Shown in pieces: positions 47,352 through 56,639 of a DNA stretch of 64,000 nucleotides. Position 1 is the first letter of the stretch; each line of letters starts with the position of its first letter. Under the pieces are notes generated by a model. The model ran no database searches. It saw only the letters and a list, made by a program, of their open reading frames with translations, and was not told the origin of the DNA. The translations under genes and the position numbers were made by a program. The stretch is from Gigaspora rosea (taxonomy: Eukaryota > Glomeromycota > Glomeromycetes > Diversisporales > Gigasporaceae): contig QKWP01000614.1 of NCBI GenBank assembly GCA_003550325.1, positions 160,319 to 224,318 of the forward strand, given 5' to 3'.

Positions 47352-50186
47352 ATGCATTTTGTTGTTTTAATTTTTCTGAGTCTAGTTTTTATTTCATATT
47401 TATATATCTTAAGAAAGCCTCGACAAAATTTGGTAACGAAATTTCTATTTAAATAACAACTATTATATTAGAATTATTCATTTGTCTCTGCTTTTCAGAA
47501 TGAACCACCGCTTGTGCCATATTCTCTTCCAATAATTGGACATACTTTTGAGTATTTTACAAATACTGAAAGCTTTATCAAGAAATGTCACAAACAGGTA
47601 AAAGTTTCAATATAATATCTTATTCGAGACTATGTTAACATTTATCATATATGCAAAAATGTCAATCAGTACGGTGAAATCTTCTCGATTTATGTTCTCG
47701 GACATGTAATAACCGCAATTGGCAAAGAACTAATCCCTGAAGCTATTAAGAATCATAATGACTTTAATTTTTTTGAAGCGTTCAAAGAAGTAAATAATTT
47801 CTTGCAAATGGTGTTTATTAATATTAAAATAGTTTATTCATAAAAAGCCTTTCATTTGTTTGCTTGTTTATTAAATAACCAATTCTGAGCATATTTTCCT
47901 GAAAGAAAATTTGTTATTATTCTACGTTTCTATATGATCTCATGATAATGGTTTGATGACTTATAATCATTACTTTAATCAATAAGAGCAAGTTTTCAGA
48001 AACTTGTTGTTTTCTTGGTAAACGGGAAATAGCAAGCGTTTTCGGAAACTTTTCATTTCACTGATTAGTGATTATAAGTCGTTAAACCTACCACCATGGT
48101 ATCGTACAAAACAAAGAATAACATTTATTTTTTACTACGGGGAACTATACGAATAAAGTAGGGGTCGGGTGAGACAGGTCACGGGTCAAATTTTGGTCTA
48201 ACCCGGAATATTTCATTGTTTCCACAGTCCCAGGGAATAATATATAGTTATTCTGGGATAAATAGCATTTATTTAAAAAAAAAATGCTTACAGATGTTGT
48301 GAATAAACTATACTTTATTAATAAAACATCTATTCATTTTTCATAATTAATTTTTTTTATGATCTAAATTTATCATTTCTATTCAGACATTACCAACCGA
48401 TTCGTTGTTAGGGCGTCCAAAAATTTTCTTTGAAAACCTCATTAAAGTTGTGCAAGAAAATTTTTCTAGCACGGGACGATATACAATTTACACGAATAAA
48501 ATTCAAGATGCAATAAAAATATCTATTAATAAGTCCATTGGCGAATGTAAAGGTAATAAAAGCTCGTATCATATGAAGAAACGTAATTTTGTTCATTTAA
48601 TTATTAATTAAATTCGTTTTTTAGATCCAAAATGTATAAAGTTTCCTCAAAAAGTATTTTCGCAATTAATAGCAAGAAATATCATTAGCATTATTCTTGG
48701 AGAGGCAAATATTAATCATATGATTTGTTAAATAAATTTATTTGTCCAAAACTTAAATAACTAATAATATTATTTACTATTATTACCGTTACAGAAATTG
48801 TTAGGTGATGATGAAATTATTAACACATTCGCCAGTTTAACAAGTGACATTACTCGGGTACTTAAATTTCCACCAATCCTAAATTTTATTCATAAATCTA
48901 TTCAAAGGCAATTTACTATGTTAGTATTATTTTAAATATATGGATTTACGATGTTTTTAAACTAATACTTTCTCAATTAATATTGACTCTTATTATATGT
49001 TAGAATTCGCCTAAAATACTTTAACAACTTTTATATAAAGCATAGAAATTTGATTTTTGAAAGACTTTCACAAATAATTGAACAACGGGAGCATGAAAAA
49101 AATACATTGGGTGATGCCTGGACACCCCCGGTACACAGAATTATAATAAATATTTAATTTTTATTATATTAAATATTAATTCTTTTTTATTTTATAATAG
49201 ATCGATATTTTACAGACGTTTGTTAACTTTTCAACAGAAGATAATTCTGTAGATCTACAACTATTAACTGATTATATAATTGAATTTATATTTATTTCTG
49301 TACAAACAACTTCAGATGCTATAATCTCAATACTCTATGGTATTATTTTTTTTTTTAAATATACTTTTAAAATTATAATACAATAATATATCAATCTTAA
49401 ATTTTCCTTTTTTAAAATAAAGAATATGGTGCTCGTCCTGAGTATTGGAAAGAATTACTTGAAGAAAATGAAATGATATCTAATGAAGTTATAGTTGGAT
49501 ATTTGGATTTTAATAACATTGATAAAATGGTTAAATTGGACAGTTTTGTAAAAGAATCCATAAAATATTGGATGCCATGTGGTAAGGCGCATATTTTACT
49601 AATTAAGGCTTCTCATTCAATCTAATATTGAAACAATATAAATTGGTTATTAAATCTGTAGTTGGATTACAACGTAAAACTATTAGCGATCATTTTACTT
49701 TCTCAAATGGATATCAAGTCCCAAAAGGTAGCATACAGTATAAAATTCAAAAGTTATATATATATATATTAATATTATGTAATTCTTTCCATGATATAAA
49801 ATAATAGATAGAAATATTAATCTTTACATTGCAAATCTTCATGGCACTGATCAAATTGGATGTAAATTTGATGGCTTTCAGTATGTTGGAAAAGATTCTC
49901 CGGCAACAAAATTAGGAGAAGAATATATACCATTTGGTCGAGGAAGACATGCATGTTAGTATACATTTAATAACTTAAATTTATAATCTAGCTTATTCTT
50001 AAATTTTACATATGCTATTACTTAGGCCCTGGAAGGTTTTTTGCGATTCACCAAATCAAACTTATTATGTATTTTATAATAAGAAAGTATAAAGTTACAA
50101 CTATGAATCGAAGGATTATTAAACCTATTTCTGCTGGTCATTTTCTTTTATCTCCTAGTGATGAATTAATTTTTGAAAATTTATAA
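47352..50186 (+). CDS. Cytochrome P450 monooxygenase, twelve exons, K-helix ExxK
   Basis: Exons: 47352-47432, 47499-47597, 47670-47789, 48387-48552, 48625-48704, 48795-48919, 49004-49130, 49201-49339, 49423-49581, 49662-49727, 49808-49954, 50026-50186. All phases agree and give 489 residues, a normal P450 length. An N-terminal anchor is followed by PYSLPIIGHTF, an I-helix FISVQTTSDA (near 300), and the heme loop PFGRGRHACPGRFFA with Cys437, which spans the last intron. The loop resembles that of fungal P450s of the gibberellin/ent-kaurene-oxidase type. The substrate is unknown. The K-helix reads KESIK, so the near-invariant Arg of ExxR is Lys (residue 360). Intron 5 has a GC donor required by phase. 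Intron 3 (597 bases) holds an inverted-repeat insertion. The two P450 genes in the window are not close relatives. Confidence 0.88.
47940..48105. mobile_element. Inverted-repeat element in P450 intron 3
   Basis: GATAATGGTTTGATGACTTA with ATAATCATTA at the left faces GTGATTATAAGTCGTTAAAC with CTACCACCATG at the right. It explains the large intron. No target duplication was resolved. Confidence 0.5.
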
Positions 50187-50440
50187 AATATCTATTAGAT
50201 ATACAAAGTGTAGCATAATTTATCGAATAAAGAATATATATATTATAAAGTTTTTTTTTTTAAAAAAATTTTTCAATATACATAATCATTTTTACATCCA
50301 ATTGTCTTTTTATTGACTGCCTACAATATTTAGTATTATTTAATCTAAATTTTCTTAGTATATCATGTACTATGTCTAAATAAACTTTTTTATTTATTTT
50401 TTGCAAACAACTAATTAATATTAAAAAAGACAAAACTATA
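50187..50440. other. P450 downstream region
   Basis: AT-rich, no gene. Confidence 0.4.
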
Positions 50441-50716
50441 GTACTGTAATAGGGCGTTTGAATATTACTTAAAATCTTTTGAACGTAGAAATTCTGACAG
50501 AAAATTAGTTGTTGGAAAGTGCTACCAAAATGGCATAGGCCCTCCTAAAGATATGAAATCTGCTAGTGATAGAAATTTAGATGGACAATTATATGTTAGA
50601 AATTTTTATTGAAATGGCATAGGCATCTCTAAAGATGAGAAGAAAGCATTTGAATGGTACTTAAAATCTGCTAGCGATAGAAATTTAGATGGGCAATTAA
50701 ATATTGGACATTGTTA
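50441..50716 (+). pseudogene. Sel1-repeat protein, left fragment
   Basis: Reading frames give GKCYQNGIGPPKDMKSASDR and NGIGISKDEKKAFEWYLKSA, each followed by NLDGQL. These are Sel1-like (SLR) repeats of about 36 residues, an alpha-solenoid module expanded in AMF and often fused to kinases. In-frame stops are present. The fragment ends inside a repeat at ATTGTTA (50716), and the right fragment resumes at 56205. Confidence 0.75.
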
Positions 50717-50999
50717 GGGAACTGACAGAAATCAGCTGATTTTTTGGTGGGTGGGTGGGTCAGCCAAAGTATCAGGTGTAATTTTGGCCGGAATTATCAA
50801 ATTCTGGCCAAAATTATAAAAATTTTTTAATTAAAATTATAAATTTATATATAAATTTAAGGAAATATGTTTTTTGTGCACCTGCACGGTCGTGCACCCC
50901 TTGGCGATCGGGTTAATTCCCCTAATCCGATCCGATCTGATCTGATCTAGATCTAGGTTTTGTGTTTTTTTTTTTTTTTTAATAAATTTCTTTTTTTTT

Positions 51000-52160
51000 T
51001 TTTTTTTTTTCAGGTTTGTAGGCTTCGCCAGGAAGTGAAACAGACACACAAGCGACATTTCGGGTGAGTTATTTGGTTTTCTTTGCTTTTTTTTTTGACT
51101 TTTTTTACTTACCTTTCTTTGTTTTTTTGGGCTTTGCTGGACATAAATTAGCCCGGGCAAAATTAAGCAGTTTTTCAGGTATGCTATTTTCTTTTTTTTT
51201 TTGCTTTAAGTTGTCTTTTTTTCATTGTTTGTCTTGTTTTACTAACTTTTTCTTCTTTTTAGGCTTTGCGGACATGAATCAGCACGAGCAAGCGTGTAAG
51301 CGGTTTTTCGGTTAATATATTAAATTTTTTTTTCTTTTTTGTTTTTTCTTGTTAATCTTGTTACTTATTTAGTTTTTCTTTCTTGGGGTTTTTGGCTTCG
51401 TCAAATCAGCACTGGCAAGCATGCATGCAGCTTTAAAGTAAGGCACCAACTTTTTTTGTTTTTCATTTTTTTTTTGTTTTATTAGTCTTGTCATTAAGTT
51501 CAGTTTTCTTTCTTGGGTTTTTTAGGCTTTGCTGGACGCGAATAAGTGCTAGGCAAACGTGTGTACGGCGTTTTGAGTAAGGTATTAATTTTCTTTTTTG
51601 TTTTTCATTTTTTTTGTCTTGTTATCCTTGTTACTAATTTTGGCTTTCTTTTTTGGTTTTTTAGGTTTCGCTGGATGCGTGTGTGCAGCGTTTCGAGTAA
51701 GATATTTAAATTTCTTCTTTGCTTTCATTTTTTTTTGTCTTGTTAGTTTTGTCACTAACTTCATTTTTTCTTGGGTTTTTAGCTTCACTAGACGTGAATC
51801 AGCACTGTGCAAGCATGTGTGTGGTGTTTTGGGTTAGGTATATATTAAATTTTCTTTTGTCTTGTTAGTCTTGTTTCTAGTATCATTTTTCTTTCTTGGG
51901 GCTTTTAGGCTTCACTGGACATAAATCAGCACAAGACAAATGTGTTTGTAACGTTTGAGTAAGGTATTAAAATTTCTTTGTTTTTCATTTTGTTCTTTGT
52001 CTTGTTAGTCTTGTTACTAATTTTGAGTTTATTTCTTGGATTTTTAGGCTTCACCGAATGTGAATTAGTACCGAGCAAATGCATTTCGGGAACTTGTTTT
52101 TTCGATCTTTTTTTTTTGGGTTTAAATCTTCACCAGACGTAAATAAGCACTGGGTTAATT
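51000..52160 (+). repeat. Ten tandem ~110-135-bp exon/intron-like units
   Basis: Each unit has a T-rich stretch ending TTTTTAG, then a ~50-base block GGCTT(T/C)GCTGGAC..GAATCAGCAC..GCAAGCGTGTG..CGTTT, then GTAAG or a similar donor. Block starts lie near 51019, 51131, 51262, 51390, 51525, 51663, 51781, 51908, 52046 and 52126. The blocks read GFAG.. or GFAD.. in one frame but frames are not conserved. This looks like a tandemly duplicated small exon with its intron, captured in a MULE-like element. Confidence 0.7.
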
Positions 52161-52186
52161 ACAGTTTTTTTTAATTATTACCGTAC

Positions 52187-54352
52187 TAGTGCTCCTACAG
52201 ACTGGACTCGAACCAGACTTTAGTCAAGTTTGAGTCTGGTCTGATTTTTGGACCGGACTCAGACTTTTATATTCAGACTTTTTAGTTAAGTCTGAGTCTG
52301 GTCTGGGTCTAGTCTGAAGTCTGCAGACTGGTCTGAGTCTGAATATATTTATATATATCTTTTGGTGCTGAACAAGTTTACTTAGTGCATTTTGTCAGAA
52401 TAAATTAGTAAAATTTTATGAATAATAAGATTTTATAAAATTTTATTAATAAAATTCTAAAAAATCTTATAATTCGCAAATTTTTATTAATTAATTCTAA
52501 CAAAATGCATAAGTAAACTTGTTCAGCACCTAAAAATATATTAAAACGGCTTATTTGTTTTTAGTTTACTTGAAATTTAGAGATTTGATGCACAATTTTG
52601 GAATTTTGATCAAAAAAGCAAATTTTAATATCTTATCTCCAAATTTCTAGTAAAATAAAAACAACCCTGCTAATTTAATGTATTTTTAGATGCTGAACAA
52701 GTTTACTTAGTGCATTAAGTTAGAAATAATTAGTAAAATTTTGTGAATCATAAGATTTTATAGAATTTTATTAGTAAAATTCCATAAAATCTTAAAATTC
52801 ACAAATTTTTATTAATTAATTCTAACAAAACGCACTAAGTAAACTTGTTCAGCACCTAAAAATACATTAAATCGGCAGGGTTGTTTTTATTTTACTTGAA
52901 ATTTGGAGAAAAGATGCATAATTTTGGATTTTTGATCAAAAAAGTCAAATTTAAGCATCTTTTCTCCAAATTTCAAGTAAAATAAAAACAACCCTGCCGA
53001 TTTAATGTATTTTTAGGTGCTGAACAAGTTTACTTAGTGCATTAAGTTAGAATTAATTAGTAAAATTTTGTGAATCATAAGATTTTATAGAATTTTATTA
53101 ATAAAATTCTATAAAATCTTATAATTCACAAATTTTTATTAATTAATTCTAACAAAATGCACTAAGTAAACTTGTTCAGCACCTAAAAATACATTAAATC
53201 GGCAGGGTTGTTTTTATTTTACTTGAAATTTGGAGAAAAGATGCATAATTTTGGATTTTTGATCAAAAAAGTCAAATTTAAGCATCTTTTCTCCAAATTT
53301 CAAGTAAAATAAAAACAACCCTGCCGATTTAATGTATTTTTAGGTGCTGAACAAGTTTACTTAGTGCATTTTGTTAGAATTAATTAGTAAAATTTTGTGA
53401 ATCATAAGATTTTATAGAATTTTATTAATAAAATTCTATAAAATCTTATAATTCACAAATTTTTATTAATTAATTCTAACAAAATGCACTAAGTAAACTT
53501 GTTCAGCACCTAAAAATACATTAAATTAGCAGGGTTGTTTTTATTTTACTTGAAATTTGGAGAAAAGATGCATAATTTTGGATTTTTGATCAAAAAAGTC
53601 AAATTTAAGCATCTTTTCTCCAAATTTCAAGTAAAATAAAAACAACCCTGCCGATTTAATGTATTTTTAGGTGCTGAACAAGTTTACTTAGTGTGTTTTG
53701 TTAGAATTAATTAATAAAAATTTGTGAATTTTAAGATTTTATAGAATTTTACTAATAAAATTCTATAAAATCTTATGATTCACAAAATTTTACTAATTAT
53801 TTCTAACTTAATGCACTAAGTAAACTTGTTCAGCACCTAAAAATACATTAAATCGGCAGGGTTGTTTTTATTTTACTTGAAATTTGGAGATAAGATGTTA
53901 AAATTTGGCTTTTTTGATCAAAATTCCAAAATTGTGCATCAAATCTCTAAATTTCAAGTAAACTAAAAACAAATAAGCCGTTTTAATACATTTTTAGGTG
54001 CTGAACAAGTTTACTTAGTGCATTTTGTTAGAATTAATTAATAAAAATTAGCGAATTATAAGATTTTTTAGAATTTTATTAATAAAATTCTATAAAATCT
54101 TTTGATTCATAAAATTTTACTAATTTATTCTAACAAAATGCACTAAGTAAACTTGTTCAGCACCAAAAAATACAAATAAATGTATTCAGACTCAGACCAG
54201 TCTGCAGACTTCGGACCAGACCCGGACCAGACTCATAGTTGAGTCTGAGTCTGGTCTGAAATCTGAAATTAGTAAAATTTAGAGTCTGAGTCTGGTCTGA
54301 TCCCAGACCAGACCCAGACCAGACCAGACCTGGACTGGACCTAGGAGCACTA
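52187..54352. mobile_element. 2.2-kb element with subterminal GTCTGG arrays and alternating palindromes
   Basis: The ends are TAGTGCTCCTACAGACTGGA and TGGACCTAGGAGCACTA. Subterminal AGTCTGAGTCTGGTCTG arrays occupy 52195-52345 and 54185-54340 in inverted orientation. The centre alternates two perfect-looking palindromes (see the repeat entry). The TAGTG end suggests hAT, but the 8-base flanks do not match (AATTATTA occurs on both sides at different spacing). A relative forms bases 1-498. Confidence 0.75.
52355..54170. repeat. Alternating palindrome array, P1 x6 and P2 x5
   Basis: P1 (~185 bp) starts TTTTTAGGTGCTGAACAAG, passes TTACTTAGTGCA and folds on AATTTTATTAATAAAATT. P2 (~143 bp) starts ATCGGCAGGGTTGTTTTTAT and folds on GATTTTTGATCAAAAAAGTC. 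They alternate P1-P2 without spacers: P1 near 52360, 52680, 53008, 53334, 53661 and 53986. The middle units are nearly identical and the outer ones more diverged. Confidence 0.85.
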
Positions 54353-54783
54353 ATTATTATGATTTAATAATGTTGTAATTGATCGGGTTATATGTATCAA
54401 TAAAATTATAATAATTGCATAACAGATAATGATGATTTTTTGTTGATTTCGATTTTTTAGCATACCGTTATTTCATTGTTCATAATTTTATTGGTTCCAC
54501 GTGATGCGGTGACCGTCATCAGCGGTGACACATGTCGGAGGGTCGGAAGCTTGGCTTGACCTCGATTGACTATCACGTGCTAAAATTTGATTGGTCGATT
54601 AAGGGGTGCACGGTCATGCAGGTGCATAGAATTTTCAAACCCTAAATTTAATATCAAATAACTTTGATCTACTGGACCAATTTGGATGTTTTAATTACCA
54701 AAATGATCCTCTCAAAGAGAGGATTCTAACATGCCTAAAATGATTAAAATCCAATTACTAGATCATAAGATCAATATAGATTC

Positions 54784-55917
54784 TTTTTTTTTTTTTAACC
54801 AGCGTTCCTGCTTTTATTAAAGAGGTTGTAATATAATTTACATTATTTTAGCTACAGTAAGTTATAATGCTACAACTAAAATCCTCTTTATTTAATAAAA
54901 ACTCACTTGATACCGAAGTACCCAGGTGCGACCTGCTATGACAACTAGTTCTTTTCATACAGAGACCTAACTCACTGCAAGCTACCCTATACTCACTGAA
55001 TGGCTGCTGTTAGCCTTGTCAGAACCACTTTTTTCTTAAATTCTTCTTACCTAGCTTCAATGATAGAATGATTTTACTCAAAATCCAATATATGAAAAAA
55101 AATTTAAAACGAAATTTAAAGGAAAGTATAAAAAAGAGGGAGTACTACTAAACCTAAACGAATTACCAAAAAACAAAACAGAAAAAAAAAGAAACAAGAT
55201 GAGAAAGACAAAGAAAAGACTAATCCTGACAGATATGAAATGAAGTTTATAAAATATAAAAATTATATAATACTGTATAGAAACTCTACTCTAGTACTAT
55301 ATGTTTAGGAAAAAAAGAAAACACAACAAAAAGAAAAAATGCCTTGTAGCAAAGTTTGTAAGAAATTTCTTTGTACATCTCTAACACGTTATTCATAGTT
55401 TACATCATGTGTAATGAACCACTCGTGACAACGACACCAAACCGGTAGGCATTTCCGATTTGGAAGAAGTAAACACTGCTGATCTTTTGGAGGAGGTAAA
55501 CCAAAATGCCCACATTGTTGAAATTTTGAAAATACCAAAGGAGTGAGAGGGAAGTACACCAAGTTGTAAAGACTTGAAAGAGTTATGCTATACAGAATAT
55601 AATATCTAACCAAGCACTTTTGTATATTTCCATATCCAAAAACCTTGACAAAACTAGCTACTACTTCTTCGCTTGGTAGTTTTCCAAACTTCTGCTGAGA
55701 GGCCTCACTTAGGTGAGTTCTCTTTTTCAACTCTTTTTCAGTAACGACTGCTTTTGGTTCTATAGAAACCAAATACTCAGTGAATGGCCTTGAGCCCCAG
55801 CTGCTGAAAGTGGAGTTTTGTTGCATGTTATATATAATAACTATATAGTTTTCGTAGGTCGGCTTTCTTGAAAAATTTGGTGTGAGGAATCGTTGGAAAG
55901 AGTTCTGACTATAAATT
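54784..55917 (-). mobile_element. 1.1-kb non-autonomous polyA retroelement
   Basis: On the minus strand it ends GCAGGAACGCTGGTT followed by a polyA run (T run at 54784-54799). A 16-base target duplication, AGATCAATATAGATTC, is perfect (54768-54783 and 55918-55933). This is the signature of LINE-driven insertion. Its 3' part shares GACAAGGCTA and AATAAA(A/G)GCAGGA-type sequence with the LINE at 30907-39912. The open frame 55826-55389 (145 residues, ending in a Cys/Trp-rich tail with WCRCHEWF) overlaps a spliced-transcript-like region; whether it codes is unknown. A second, interrupted copy is at 21050-27060. Confidence 0.82.
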
Positions 55918-56204
55918 AGATCAATATAGATTCGTATTACTATAAATAATATTTTAATAAATACTAAATAATATTATGTAAATCTAGATTGATCTTATAA
56001 TCTAGTATTTAATTTTAGACTAGCTAGAATTCTCTTTCTGAGAGGATTATTTTGGTAGCTAAATTATCTAAGATGGTTCAGTAGATCAAAAGTTAGATAA
56101 TATTAAAATTTTTTAGTAATTCATATATAAATTTTTTGCGCAATTTGATTGCCTAATAAGGTGTCAGATGTGGGTGGGTGGATCACCTGATTTATAATAG
56201 CTCC

Positions 56205-56545
56205 TTTATCAAAATGGTATAGGCATTTCTAAAGATAAAAAAAAGCATTTAAATGGTATATGAAATCTGCTAGTGGTAGAAAGTTAGATGAGCAATTAAA
56301 TATTAGATATTGTTATCGAGATAGTATAGTATTCCTAAGGATGGAAATAAAGCATTCGAATGGTACTTAAAATCTGTCAATAGTAAAAATTTAATTGGGC
56401 AATTAAATGTTAGAGATTGTTACCAATATGGCCTAGGCACTTTTAAAGATGAAAAAAGTATCCGAGTGGTATTTAAAATTTGCTAATAGCAGGAATTTAG
56501 ATGTGGCAATTAAGTTTTTACCAAAGTAGCATAGATTCTAGTAAA
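56205..56545 (+). pseudogene. Sel1-repeat protein, right fragment
   Basis: Repeats read, with frame changes, NGIGISKDKKKAFKWYMKSA then ..NIRYCYRDSI and further units to about 56540 (AIKFLPK-like end). They match the left fragment's consensus (..NLDGQLNI..) and join it at the 50716/56205 break. Several stops and shifts. The gene is dead independent of the insertion. Confidence 0.7.
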
Positions 56546-56639
56546 AAGCTGTCTTTTTCAGATATACAATCAATAAGAGGACAAAACTATTATCTTTCTG
56601 CTTTCGAAAAAGATCTGAAAAAGAACTTTCAGAATTATT

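Larger units (their letters stand above)
50861..54642. mobile_element. 3.8-kb MULE-like element carrying exon-like cassettes and a palindrome array
   Basis: The target duplication TAAATTTAA is perfect (50852-50860 and 54643-54651). Left end: GGAAATATGTTTTT, TGTGCACC, TGCACGGT, CGTGCACC, CC. Right end in reverse: GGGTTTGAAAATTC, TATGCACC, TGCATGAC, CGTGCACC, CC. It is much larger than its MITE relatives. It carries a tandem exon/intron-like array (about 51000-52160) and has been entered by the element 52187-54352. No transposase frame is visible. Confidence 0.88.
50717..56204. mobile_element. 5.5-kb composite element interrupting the Sel1 pseudogene
   Basis: The Sel1 sequence stops at 50716 and resumes at about 56205 within the same codon region. 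GGTGGGTGGGTGGG near the left and GTGGGTGGGTGG near the right, AAATCAGCTGAT / ATCACCTGATTT, and inverted copies of the CTACTGGACCAATTTGG module (54655-54780 and 55985-56110) mark the outer element. Within it sit the MULE-like element 50861-54642 and the retroelement 54784-55917. The exact duplication at the outer ends is unclear. Confidence 0.65.

Noticed and set aside
52355-54170. CRISPR-like alternating repeats
   Set aside because: The repeats are 143-185-bp palindromes without unique spacers or cas genes, in a eukaryote.
54905-55330. Possible coding exons in the 3' part of the small retroelement
   Set aside because: Stops in all frames and poor conservation with the second copy.
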